64,000 nucleotides of DNA from assembly GCF_963169125.1 (NCBI RefSeq), contig NC_084794.1:73009665-73073664 (forward strand), given 5' to 3'. Under the pieces are notes generated by a model. The model did not search any database. It was not told where the DNA came from and worked only from the letters and a program-made list of their open reading frames with translations. This DNA comes from Humulus lupulus (lineage: Eukaryota > Streptophyta > Magnoliopsida > Rosales > Cannabaceae). The translations under genes were made by a program, and so were the position numbers. This document shows positions 24,409-35,834 of this stretch, piece after piece (position 1 is the first letter of the stretch; the number at the start of each line of letters is the position of its first letter).

Positions 24409-25492
24409 TGTTGACCGCGTTTTTAGCCAACGACGTGAGAACGTCAAATACGAGCCTTCAAGAGAAATCAAAACGACAACAGACGGTATCAACAAGAAAA
24501 GTAAAGAACACAGGAGATTTTTATAGTGGTTCAGCCCCGATTGTCGGTAATAGCCTAATCCACTTAGAGTTGTGATTTATAAATCTATACTCAAGATCAG
24601 ATGGACTATGCCAACTGAGTTTCTTCAGTATAAATTGTGAAAATACAAGAATTCTCTCTAATTTCAGCACTTTCTCTCTCTAGAATAGACAGACCCAATT
24701 TTATCTCTCTAGAAAGAATAAGCAGAAGAAGTCCCTCTCTCATCTCATAAGCTCTCTATTTATAGAGATGGGATCCTCAACTGATATCCCCTTATAATAG
24801 GGATATTTTACTATATTTATTACATTTATATTACAAATAAACATTCAAAATTCAAAATGTAACAAATTCCCCATTTGTGGGAAGAATGAGAGATTCCCGC
24901 GCATGTTGTTGAAGTTGTGTCTGACTTAGTCTCCTCTAGCTAGTTGGTCCACCTCCTACTCGCTACCCATGGTGGTAGGTTGAACGTGCATGGTGGTAGG
25001 AGATGCACTTCTCTCCTCTAACATGCACTCTCCTCTAGCATGCCATGTTCCTCCTTGAACCAATCTCCTTGGCTTCTCCTCGGACTAAGGTGGTCCGAGG
25101 CAACCTCCTTGGCACCTCACCTTGAACAACATTGAGGGAACCTCACCTTGGACAATATTGAGGGAACCTCACCTTGGACAACATTGAGGCAACCTTCTTT
25201 AGCATCTCCCAAACATGTCCGATCGAACATTGTATAGACTTTCCTTATGAAAGTCTAAGTCTCCATTCTCTTGCATGAGACTCCTCCTCCTTAGCTATTT
25301 ACCTTGGACACGTTCGAGCCAACACTTAGAAAACCTTGGGAGGCTTGCCTCCTACACACCCTTGGGGTCTCCTAGGACCACACCCTCCTTGGGGTCTCCT
25401 AGGACCACCCTCTTAGCCCTCCTAGGAGGCACTCTCCTAGATGCATTCTCCTTAGCCTCCTAGGATGCATTCTCCAATTTTTGGGTATAACA
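24409..25492 (-). repeat. 5' LTR of the TR-GAG (1084 bp)
   Basis: Near-identical partner of 18520-19606. In minus orientation it starts TGTTATACCC and ends GCGGTCAACA. It supplies the promoter for the Gag ORF just downstream. Confidence 0.93.
24755..24766 (-). promoter_or_regulatory. TATA box of the TR-GAG 5' LTR
   Basis: The minus strand reads CTATAAATAGAG. It would place transcription start near 24,725, giving a U3 of roughly 730 bp and an R-U5 of roughly 315 bp, followed by the Gag start about 370 bp downstream. Confidence 0.6.
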
Positions 25493-25644
25493 GCTATAAT
25501 CATGTATCTATTGGTATTTTTGTATGACTGTGGAATATGATAGTTATCTTCTTGTTCTTGGACCGTAAGGCGGCAAGAGGTTTAGTTATCACTACCTGAC
25601 TGGTCGTATTGACTATTGTTTCAGCAAGGTATAAGTTGATAAGA

Positions 25645-28600
25645 ATGTATCCAGGACAGACAGATACATCAGCTGGCTAGAGTGATCAAGACCAGAATAA
25701 TAATAATCAGGGTCAAGAGAATGACTAGGGACAGATTCCACAGCCAGCTCCTGCAAAATGGCAGCAGTTATTTAATGATCTGTAGGCTACAGTGTTGAGA
25801 CAGGGAGAAGAACTCCGCCTTATGAGACAACAGTAGGTTCTTGCAGTAGCCAGTGTATCTGAGGTACCTCCTGTATCAGTGCTAGCAGTTAGGCAGCTGC
25901 CTGAGGTTGGTAATAAATGGGAGCTTCTCTATGAAAGGTTCAGAAAGCAGCAACCTCCAGTATTTGAGGGTAGTGCAGATCCTGCAAAAGCTGAGCAGTG
26001 GATGAGCATGATTACCACCATCCTGGACTTCATGAGGGTGACTAGTAATGAGAGGGTGGCTTGTGCCACGTACATGTTTCGGGAGGATGCCTGAAGTTGG
26101 TGTGAAGTTATAACCCAGACCAGAAACATTAATGCCCTGAGTTGGGAAGAGTTTCAGACTCTATTCAACGAGAAATATTATAACGATGCCATCAAGACGG
26201 CAAAGGCTGAGGAGTTTATCAGGCTACTTCAGGAAAATTTGTCAGTGACTGAGTATGCCTTGAAGTTTGATCGATTGGCAAAGTTTGCCATGGAGCTGGT
26301 GCTCATTGATGGGACCAGGAATGAGAGATTTCTCCAGGGGCTGTAGCCTAGACTAGCCCATGATGTTCGTATTACCACTGTGGCAGGGGTTACTACCTAT
26401 GCACTGGTGGTTGAGAAGGCACTCACAGCTGAGAGTGCAGAAAACAAGATTTGGCAAGATAATGCAGCCAGAAAGGAGTTTAGGAGGACATGTCCTCCAT
26501 TTGTGGGTTTTGGTAGGGGTGGAGGCCCCAGTGAGCAGAAGAGGAAGGTTCCTGACACCTTCCCAATTCCAAGTCCTGATAGGCGACCCCGTGGTATTTC
26601 AATGGGTCATCCAGGTGGTAATGAAGCCTGTAAGTCTTATCTTGAATGCCCTAGATGCAAGAGGCGTCATTTGGGAGAGTGTAGGGCAAGGGCCTGCTTC
26701 TCATGTGGAGCAGTGGGTCATCTTAGAAAGGACTGCCCTAAGGCAAGAAGAGAAGAACCCTAGAAAGCAGGCAGCTCGGCCCCAGCTCGAGTGTTCGCAT
26801 TGACACAAGCAGAAGTTTAGGCTTCTCCCTTAGTAGTTACAGGTCAGCTTCTTAGTGCTGGAACCCCTTATAATGTTTTGATTGATTTTGGTGCTACAGA
26901 CTCTTTTGTTGCTACTAGAATTATTGATAGATTATGTAGACCTTGTGATTTTTATGTTGTGGGGTTTGGAACTTTGTTACCCACTAGGGATTTAGTGGTA
27001 TCCAGGAGATGGGTCAGATCTTTGCCAGTGACAGTAGAGGGCAGAGAGTTGTCGGTGGATTCGATAGAGTTGGTTATGACTGACTTCGCAATGATACTGG
27101 GTATGGATTGGTTAGTGAAGTATGGGGAAACCATTGATTGCAGAAGGAAGATGGTCACCTTTGAACCTGAAGGTGATGATCCTTTTGTGTTTGTTGGTAC
27201 TGTGCACGGACCTTGCATGCCTCTAATTTATGTTTTGAGGGCTAGGGATCTATTGCAATGGGGTTGCATTGGATTCTTAGCCAGTGTGGTTGACACCACT
27301 CAGGTCATGTCAGTGAGACCAGAAGAGACCAGATTAGTTTGTAAATTCCTGGATGTGTTTCCAGAAGATTTTTCAGGGTTTCCACCACACAGAGAGATTG
27401 AGTTCGTGATAGAACTTGCACCAGGGATGGAGCCAGTGTCTATAATACCTTACAGAATGGCCCCAGCTGAGTTGAAAGAATTAAAGGTATAGTTGCAAGA
27501 GCTGTTGGATTTGGGTTTTATTAGACCTATCTTCTCACCTTGGGGAGCGCCAGTTCTGTTTGTAAATAAGAATGATGGTTCTCTGAGGATCTGTATTGAT
27601 TACAAAGAAATGAATAAGCTAACAATCAAGAGCAAGTATCCTTTGCCAAGGATAGATGATCTGTTTGATTAGCTTCAAGGTAAGAAGGTATTCTCAAAGA
27701 TCGACCTTCGTTCTGGTTATCATCAGTTGAGGGTGAAGGAGGGAGATATACCGAAGATTGCTTTTCGCACTAGGTATGGGCATCATGAGTTCTTAGTCAT
27801 GTCTTTTGGATTGACTAATGCCCCTGCTGCTTTTATGGATATGATGAATAGAGTGTTCAAGGATTATCTGGATCAGTTTGTGATCGTCTTCATCGATGAC
27901 ATCCTAGTTTATTCTTAGTCTGAGTCAGAGCATGAGCAGCATCTGCGGTTGGTTCTACAGAGGCTGAGGGAACACAGACTGCTTGCAAAGTTCAAGAAAT
28001 GTGAGTTCTAGTTATCTCAGGTATCCTTTCTTGGACACATTGTCAGTAAGGAGGGGATTAAGGTAGATCCAGTGAAGATTGAGGCATTCAGAGATTGGCC
28101 AAGGCCAAAGAATGCTTCTGAGGTTAGAAGTTTCCTTGGATTGGCAGGTTATTATAGGCGTTTCGTGGAAGGGTTCTCAAAGATTGCTACTCGTTGACTG
28201 AGCTGACACGCAAGAGTAAAAAATTTGTGTGGTCAGACAAGTGTGAGAACAGCTTCTAGGAACTGAAGCAAAGATTGATTACAACTCTGATTCTGAGTCT
28301 TCCAACAGATCATGAGAAGTTTGTGATTTACTGCGATGCTTCTCATCAAGGTTTGGGATGTGTTCTGATGCAGTCAGAGTTGGTAATTGCTTATGCTTCA
28401 CGTCAGTTGAAGGAGTATGAAAAGAGATACCCACTCATGATTTGGAGTTGGCGGCTGTGGTCTTTGCTTTAAAGATATGGAGGCACTATCTTCATGGGGA
28501 AAGGTGTGAGATCTATACAGGCCACAAGAGCTTGAAATACTTCTTCACCCAGAAAGACTTGAATATGAGACAAAGGCGTTGGCTGGAGTTAGTAAAAGAT

Positions 28601-30209
28601 TATGACTGTGAGATTTTGTATCATCCAGGAAAAGCCAACGTGGTAGCTGATGCTTTAAGCCAGAAGGGTCCGAGGCAGATTTATAGTGCGAGGCTAATAG
28701 CTAGAGAGTTAGCTGATGATATGACCAGAGCTGGTATAGAGTTGCTGGTGGGCTAATTGGCCAATATTACGCTACAGTCTACACTGTTGGAGAGAATCAA
28801 GGAGGGTCAGTTGGGTGATCCACGGCTGATCAAGATTAGAGAGGATGTTTTGGCTAGAGCATCCAGAGATTATACAGTGTCTGATTTAGGCTTGCTGCGC
28901 TACAAGGGGGGATATGTGTTCTGTTAGACACTGCTATGAGGCGAGAGATTCTAGATGAATCTCATACTACACCTTACTCTTTGCATCTAGGCACCACGAA
29001 GATGTATCAAGATGTGAGATCGTTGTATTGGTGGCCAGGGATGAAGAGAGATGTAGTGGAATATGTGGCTAAGTGCTTGACATGTCGCAGGTCAAGGCTG
29101 AGCATCAGAGGCCGGCAGGGTTATTGCAGCCTCTGGATATCCTAGAGTGGAAGTGGGAAGACATCACGATGGATTTCGTGGTGGGCTTACTCAGGACTGT
29201 TGGTCAGCATGACTCTATTTGGGTTATAGTGGATTGCTATACCAAGTCAGCTTACTTCTTGCCAGTGAGGACTACATATACAGTTGGTCAGTATGTAGAT
29301 CTCTATGTGAGAGAGATCGTGCATCTCCATGGAGCGTCGAGGTCGATTGTGTCAGACCGGGACCCCACTTTTACTTCCAAGTTCTGGGAAAGTTTACAGA
29401 AGGCCATGGGAACATAGTTAAAGTTCAATACTACTTATCATCCTTAGGCAGATGGGCAATCTGAGAGGACGATCCAGATATTAGAAGACATGCTGCGAGC
29501 ATGTGTGCTGGACTTTGGTGGATCTTGGAGTAAGTATCTACCTTTGATAGAGTTTTCCTACAACAACAGTTATCAGTCTACCATTGGAGTTGCACTTTAT
29601 GAGATGTTGTATGGTAGGAAGTGCAGATCTCCCATTCATTGGGATGAGACAAGGGAAAGGAGATACTTGGGTCCTGAGGCAGTTCAGAGGACCAGTGAGG
29701 CCATTGAGAAGATTAGAGCTCGGATGCTCGCTTCTCAGAATAGACAGAAGAGCTATGCAGATCCCAAGCGTAGGAACGTGGAGTTCTAAGTGGGAGACTA
29801 TGTCTTCCTTAGAATCTTGCCATGGAAATGGGTGAGAAGGTTTGGGAAGAAGGGCAAGCTGAGCCCTAGATTTGTAGGTCCATTTGAGATCCTGTAGAGG
29901 ATTGGTCAGGTGGCTTACAGGTTGGCCTTACCTCTGGCATTGTCAGCCGTGCATAATGTGTTTCATGTTTCAGCTCTTCAAAGGTATGTATCTGATGTGA
30001 CTCATATCTTGAGCTATGAGGATCTGGAGCTTGAGGCAGATCTCTCCTTTGAAGAGCTGCCAGTCCAGATACTTGACAGAAAGGACAAGGTCCTCAGAAA
30101 TAAGACGATACCTTTGGTTAAGGTATTGTGAAGGAACAACAAGGTCGAGGAAGCGACCTGGGAGCTAGAGTCAGATATGAAGAGTCAGTATCCCGAGCTG
30201 TTTAGGTAA
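25645..30209 (+). pseudogene. gag-pol: Decayed gag-pol polyprotein of the Tekay-like chromovirus
   Basis: The reading frame opens at ATG 25645 (MYPGQTDTSA) and is broken by at least 15 stops and several frameshifts, but domains are clear. Gag core is at 25,880-26,400. A CCHC knuckle (CFSCGAVGHLRKDC) is near 26,695. Aspartic protease is at 26,870-27,200, with DFGATDSF where the family has D-S/T-G, so the usual Ser/Thr is Ala. Reverse transcriptase has the [21 protein letters not shown] stretch and the catalytic FIDDILVYS near 27,890. RNase H has [13 protein letters not shown] near 28,325. Integrase has the zinc-finger Cys pair CLTC near 29,075, MDFVVGL near 29,170, VSDRDPTF near 29,350 and SYNNSYQSTIG near 29,570. 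A chromodomain-like tail (KTIPLVKVL, EEATWELESDMKSQYPELF) ends at 30209. Frameshifts are visible near 28,190, 28,430, 28,920 and 29,090. It is not functional. Confidence 0.9.
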
Positions 30210-30245
30210 ATTTCGAGGACGAAATTTCTGTAAGGAGAGGATAGT

Positions 30246-32669
30246 TGTAATGCCCCAAAATCCCTAATGTGGTTTAATGGCTGGATTAGTAGGCCGGGAG
30301 GGCCATAATTGTTTTATTGTGCCATTAAATAATTATATGCATGTCTATGTGAATTATATTATAATATGATGTTAAATGCATGCATGTGGGTCCACATTTG
30401 ATTGTAAGGGCATTTTGGTAATTTGGCCTGTTGAGGGCATATTTGTATATTTTGGTGTATGCTTGTGATTAATTGTTGAGGCCACATTATAATGTTGATT
30501 TGTTTGAGCTGTTCGGCATGAGACGATGTTCGAATATAACTATCAGTTTGGTCATAACAAGTTTAAGCTCGAGGCTCGGGGTGAGTCTCGGGGTAATTTG
30601 GTGATTAGAGTGTTGTTGGGAATTAAAGGGTAATGGGTTATGAATTATTGGTATTTGAGGATATCGGGAATAACGGTAATTGGAGAACGTTAAGTATGAT
30701 TAGCGGGTTTAGAGGATAAATGTCATTTTTGCCCTTACTAGCCTTTAGAGGGTTTTATTTAACCTAGGGGCAATATTGTCTTTTGGCAAGGGTTATATGG
30801 GATTCTAGTATGTTGTAGAAAGAGCTGAAGCAAAAACAGAGCAAGTTCCCTTCCTCACGTTCATCATCTTCCTCTTTTCTCCTTTGAAGTTTTTTTATCT
30901 CAATTTGAAGAACTAAGCTAGGGAATTAAAGTTTGAAGCTTAGGACTTTAGCTCATCCATTGAAGAGGACTTAAATCCAACTTGAGGTAAGAATTCATCC
31001 ATGAAACCTTAGTTATACTCTGTTTTTCTATTGGTTTTTAGTTGAGAAATTTATAGTGTCTAGATAAGAATTAATGGAAGTTTTTGGAGGAAATTCACTT
31101 GGGTTTTGATGCTTGTATGTTGGGTAAGTTGTAGTAACAATTGGTGGCTTTGTTTGGTGATGTTGGGTGAGTTTTAATGAGGTTTTAGAATGAGTTCGAA
31201 GGGAGAAAAACAAGGATTTTGGCTGAGTTTCAGGTGGGGCTGCGACTCTGCTCTAGAGCGCCGCGGCCCAAGCTTGAGAAAATGGGAGGAAGAGGCTGAA
31301 GGGCCGAAGGGCCGCGACCCGTGCTGGGAGCTGAAGGGAGGTCGCCTCTGGTTGAGGGGCGGGCCGCGGCATGGCCAGGGAGGGCCGCGGCCCTTAGTAG
31401 CATTTTGGCTTGGGGATTCAAGCCTTAGGCCTCAGAATCGATCCTACTACCCGGTTTAGTAGGATTCAATGTCTCGGAGGCTAGGTTTTGGTTCGGAAAC
31501 CTTTGTTATTCATTTTATTGATGGAATCCCATATTTGGTTATGACCAGGTGACCGTCAAGGAACTAAAAGGTTGATCGTTCTCAAGGGTCATTCTTATAC
31601 TAATTCTCGCTCGAACCAGAGGTAAGAAAACTGCACCTTATATGTGACATGCATGGTTATTGTTGAGGCATGTTGATTTTTAAATGTGGACATTGATTGC
31701 ATATTAAATGCTTAGCAAATCTTGCTTACTTGTGTATGACACTGACTATTCAAAATCGTCACTGGTCGCGTATTACTGACCTAAGAGTCAGGAACGGCAT
31801 AAGCGTCATGAACACAGAGCCGATAAAAGATTAGATCTAATCGATATCAGCGTTGAATGACTCAATGAGCATTAATGCTAGACCGACCCTAGGGTCGATG
31901 AAAATTATAAGCGCTTGACTAGTCTATGACTAGTTACTCAGAGCCAGGGCCTAAGGCCTATGTGACTGTTTTGTCGCATGGTTAGGGAGCGGAATCCCAT
32001 GGTTGTGACTCTATGGTCACTCGGTAGTTTTATGCTAGAGACTATTTCATTAGATACCTATCTCGTTTAAGCAAGTGAAAGGATCACCTATTTGCAAAGC
32101 CCCAGTGACCCTATTGTCACATGGCTAATGGGAACAGAACCCATCTTAGTGACTTTTGCGACTGTCACTCCTCTATTTTGGACTGAAAGTCTTGAATGAT
32201 TATTATGATCATTGTTGATATTATATTCATACAGTATTGAGTTTTCTTGGTGGGCTTTGGCTCATGGGTGCTATGTGGTGTAGGTAAAGGGAAAGAAAAG
32301 CCCACCCAACCTTGAGTGGAGATCTTAAGTGGTAATGTGTACATATGCGGCCGCTTGACCACCACGACCAAGGAGTTCTCAGGGGAACTAGGGGGTTTAC
32401 CCTATTTTTGTCGCTTAGCTCGGCGGGTTGTAAATTTCAAACTGTAATGACCATTTTGTATCGTAAACAACTTGTAAACATTTTTATGGGCCTATGAATA
32501 GTTTTATGTTTTAAATAAAATATATCTTTTCTTTTTCTTGTGATTGATATTCCACCTTAACCTATTAATAACACCTAGAAGCACATTTTTAACCAAAGAA
32601 TTCGGTTAGCGAGTTAAATTCACGGTTCAACGTTCACCGTAACGGTCTTGGGGTAACCAGGGCGTTACA
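30246..32669 (+). repeat. Right (3') LTR of the Tekay-like element, 2424 bp
   Basis: It starts TGTAATGCCCCAAAATCCC and ends GTAACCAGGGCGTTACA. A purine run (aaggagagga) lies just upstream. It is the partner of 15783-18220 with scattered substitutions, many of them C/T and G/A. Confidence 0.95.
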
Positions 32670-32674
32670 CTTTC

Positions 32675-34864
32675 ATTGGAAATGATCTAAGACTCTAATA
32701 ATAATGCAAAATATGTGTCAAATTGAGTGAAATTTTTCACACAATTTGCACCATCCATTAGAAATGGTGATACGAGAGATTTTGATGGAGAAGGAGTATT
32801 ACATTTTATATGGAATTTTTAATAGAGTATGCAAAAATATGGTCTTTTTTCAAAAAAAGTTAATCCATGACTTTTTTTAATTTTCACTTTTGTGGGTTTA
32901 TTTTCTCATGTTTTTGTATAAAAGTTGGTTTATGTCATATTTTTAGTCTTAATTAAGTTTTATTAATTTTGAAAGGTATGTTTTTATTTTGATTATTATT
33001 TTTTTAGCTTATTCTTTTATATTATTTTTATATAACTAATTTTATATTAAATTTTTCTTTGGTTGTTTTACAATTTTTTTTTGTAATATGAATTGTGATT
33101 ATTATTATTTTTATTTATTATAAACATTTTTTCCTTTTTTTCTAGATTGTCTGTTTTTTTTTCAAATCCTTGATAAGGTAACCAGTTACTTGATTGATCT
33201 TATATTAAATAACATGTACCAAGAGGAGTAATCAGTTACCTTGAGAGGAGTAACCTTCTGTCGTAAGAGGGGTAACCAGTTACCATAAGAGGGGTGACAG
33301 GTTACTCATATTAAATATGAAAAGTAACATCAAATTTGAATAAAAAAGAGTAAGAACACTTCATTAAAAAAGGAAGAAGAAGTAACTATAATTTTAGTAA
33401 CATAGGAAATCAGTTACCATGAAGAACCTAGAAATATACACACACATCAAAACGTGAAGGTAACTAGTTACTCCAAAAAAATATACACACAAAGAATGTG
33501 AATGTAATCAGTTACCATCAAAAATATGCACACAAAGAACGAGAAAGTAACCAGTTACCACAGATCTGTAAATAGAAAAAAAAATCAGATCCACCCCTTT
33601 TCCCTTCTCTCCCATCTTCTTCATATAATTTTTTTTCTAGATTTGAATGTTCCCATCAGGGTAACTAGTTACTCATTCACATTTTTCATATTTTTATTAG
33701 TTTTTTTTTTCCAAATTTTGGTGTTCCTATAAGGGTTACAGTAAAAAGAAAATGCTGAAAAATTGATTTGATTTTTTTTTACGTATAATGGAAAAAACTA
33801 TAAAAAATTTCAACAACAAAATATTAAAATAATCATATAATGTTAAAATATATGTGTGAAAAAAATGAAAAGAAAAAGAAAATTGAATAAGTACAAAAAA
33901 TGAAGAAAAAAAAAAGGAAAAAAAAACTTAGGAAAGAAAACTAAAAAATATGAAAAAATAACAAAACAAAAGAAATGATGAAGGAAAAAAAAAGCAGATG
34001 AATGAATAAAAATGAAAAGAAGAAGAAGAATAAGAAGAAAATTAATGAAAAAATGGAAAGAAAAAAACATGAATAAAAAAAATTGTAGAAAAAAATAGAC
34101 AAAAAAGCTCATATGTGTGAAAAAAGAAAAAAAAAATGGAAGGAGAAGATAATAAATACAAAAATGAAGAAAAATAGAAGGAAAAAATGAAAAAAAAAAA
34201 GTAGTAAAAGAAAACTGAAAAATTTGAACAAAAAAAATACAAATGAAAAAAAAAACTGATAAATGAAAAGAAGAATGGAAAATGGAAAGAAAGAAAATGA
34301 TTTATGAAAAAATTGGTAGAAAAAAATGAAAAATGAAAAAAATGGAAGAAAAAATAAGTTAAAAAAAGAAAGAAAAAATAATTAAAATATGAAGGAAAAA
34401 AATAAAATAAAATTACCTTCAAAATTAAAGAAAATATAACCATGATAAAAAAATGTGGCATTTCCATATTTTAGTTAGCTACTAATTATATTTCTCATAC
34501 TTTAATTTTTTTCTTTAATAAAATTTTCTATACAAATTAAAAAATATATAATTCCTATATTTTTGCACAATTGATGGTATAAAACTTATATTTTTTTTTA
34601 AAAAAATCCCTTAATCTTACTCATAGTAGTTTTCCCATACAAATTAAGAAAAGTATAATTCCTAATTTTTGCACATTGATGGTATAAAACCTATATTTTT
34701 CAAAAATTCCCTTAATTTTACTCAGTACGAGAAACGTCTCTATTTTTGGTACGTGAACAAATTATAATATATATTATTGTAGACATCCACCAATTTTCGT
34801 TAAATCACTAATAACTTATGGCATGAAAATCAAGGTTAAAAAACTTTAAGTTGCAATAATAATA
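32675..34864. other. AT-rich DNA with palindrome cluster and a long purine tract; no gene
   Basis: 33,170-33,670 carries about nine copies of the GTAAC-NN-GTTAC palindrome. 33,850-34,400 is an almost pure A/G strand made of GAAAAA and GAAGAA words; the long frames in it are low-complexity Phe-rich artefacts on the minus strand. No conserved protein is visible. The rest is ordinary AT-rich sequence up to the MULE end at 34865. Confidence 0.5.
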
Positions 34865-34894
34865 GGAAAATTTGACTTTAAATGCATAAAAGGG
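34865..34894 (+). repeat. Left terminal inverted repeat of the MULE
   Basis: 25 of 30 bases match the inverted right end. It is followed by an AT-rich stretch and then a CT-rich leader (34,990-35,030), mirrored on the right side by CT-rich sequence at 48,530-48,600 (minus strand). Confidence 0.7.
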
Positions 34895-35324
34895 GATCGT
34901 ATTTAAAAAATACCCTATCACTATATAAATCTCATTTTGGTCCTATTATTTACCTTAGTTCCCAACATACCTCTGCCATTTGTTCCTACACTCTCTCTTT
35001 CTTCTCTCTCGGTGTCTCTATATTCTCTCTCATTCTCGGCCCCGAACCAAAAAAACTCTCAAAACCCACATTTAAATCCATCTGAACCCAACGAAATCGG
35101 ATAAGAGAAGCATTTTCAAAGAAGGTCTTCAATCGAAACCAACACTTGACCATCGGATAAGGCACCGGAAGCACCCAAAGGCGATGAAACAACTCCCAAG
35201 TATGTGAAGGTGAGGGTTTTCTTTTTAATCTGCAATGTCTAGTTTTTTGTTGATATTTTGTTCATAGGATAGATCGGGGCTGGAAAACTGAGAAATCTGG
35301 GCTTTTTTTTTTTTTAAAATTGAC

Positions 35325-35785
35325 CAACCTCGATAGACGTTGATTAGCCTCGATAGTATATGTTAGGTTATGTTTTTGAATGTGCCTCGATTGACCTTGA
35401 TAGGCCTCGATTCTATTAGATATATTTAATTTTAGTGTGCCTCGATAGGCCTCAATGCTATTAGATATATTCAATTTAGTGTGCCTCGACAGACCTCGAT
35501 GGGTCCTGATAGACCTCGATTAAACCTAGATGTGAGGACTCGATAGGCCTCGATATAACTCGATATACCTCAATGTCTACATGTTTGAGTTTTAAAATTA
35601 TACTTGGAATTGTGCCTCGATATGCCTCGACAAGCCTCGAAAGGCCTCGACATAAGTAGTCAGCCTTAATAATACGTTAGGCCTCGATAAGCCTCAACAA
35701 GCCTCGACATAAGTGGCCAGCCTTAATATTTTGTGATACCTCAATATGCCTCGATGTGCCTCGATAGGCCTCGATGGATCCCAGA
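35325..35785 (+). repeat. CCTCGAT short-repeat array, left
   Basis: More than 20 copies of CCTCGAT or one-base variants (CCTCGAC, CCTCAAT), commonly in the form 'gtgcctcgataggcctcgat'. The array lies within the putative first intron of the ULP1-like gene, about 460 bp from the MULE end. The ORFs through it (repeating Ile-Glu-Ala-Tyr-Arg-Gly on the minus strand) are artefacts. Confidence 0.9.
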
Positions 35786-35834
35786 TTGTTTGAAATGGTA
35801 TTTTTAACAGCTTTTTTTTTGTTTTTTTCTTCAG

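Larger units (their letters stand above)
18520..25492 (-). mobile_element. TR-GAG retrotransposon (Gag-only, non-autonomous), 6973 bp
   Basis: It is flanked by an exact GCTAT duplication (18515-18519 and 25493-25497) and lies inside the leader of the Tekay-like element. LTRs are 18520-19606 and 24409-25492. Orientation is minus: the only ORF (24353-22179) starts just after the right LTR and the polypurine tract (19607-19620) abuts the left LTR. No protease, reverse transcriptase, RNase H or integrase sequence is present in any frame; 19621-22178 is non-coding. This architecture matches the class described as terminal-repeat retrotransposons with a GAG domain (TR-GAG). The LTRs differ by a 3-bp indel near 18565 and otherwise looked identical on reading, implying recent insertion. 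Mobility would need pol from another element. Confidence 0.88.
15783..32669 (+). mobile_element. Complete Tekay/Del-like Ty3-gypsy chromovirus, decayed, with a nested TR-GAG
   Basis: It is bounded by an exact CTTTC duplication (15778-15782 and 32670-32674). LTRs are 15783-18220 and 30246-32669. The primer-binding site follows the left LTR at 18224 and a purine tract (aaggagagga, 30232-30241) precedes the right one. Between them gag, protease, reverse transcriptase, RNase H, integrase and a C-terminal chromodomain-like segment lie in that order, the Ty3-gypsy order. Very long LTRs plus the chromodomain tail point to the Tekay/Del lineage (family knowledge). The leader is interrupted by the TR-GAG at 18520-25492. 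All ORFs carry stops and frameshifts, so the copy cannot encode its own proteins. Confidence 0.9.

Noticed and set aside
23376..24575. Plus-strand ORFs of 139-185 residues opposite the TR-GAG Gag
   Set aside because: Shadows of the minus-strand Gag reading frame; low-complexity Ser/Leu translations without domains.
33843..34467. Phe-rich minus-strand ORFs of 89 and 141 residues
   Set aside because: Pure by-product of the A/G-rich tract; composition is almost only F, S, L, I and H.
35262..35474. Minus-strand ORF with Ile-Glu-Ala-Tyr-Arg-Gly repeats
   Set aside because: Direct translation of the CCTCGAT array in an intron; no domain and no splice context.
35325..35785. Could the CCTCGAT array be a CRISPR array?
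   Set aside because: Units are 7 bp, irregularly spaced, in a plant DNA transposon intron; no spacer/repeat structure.
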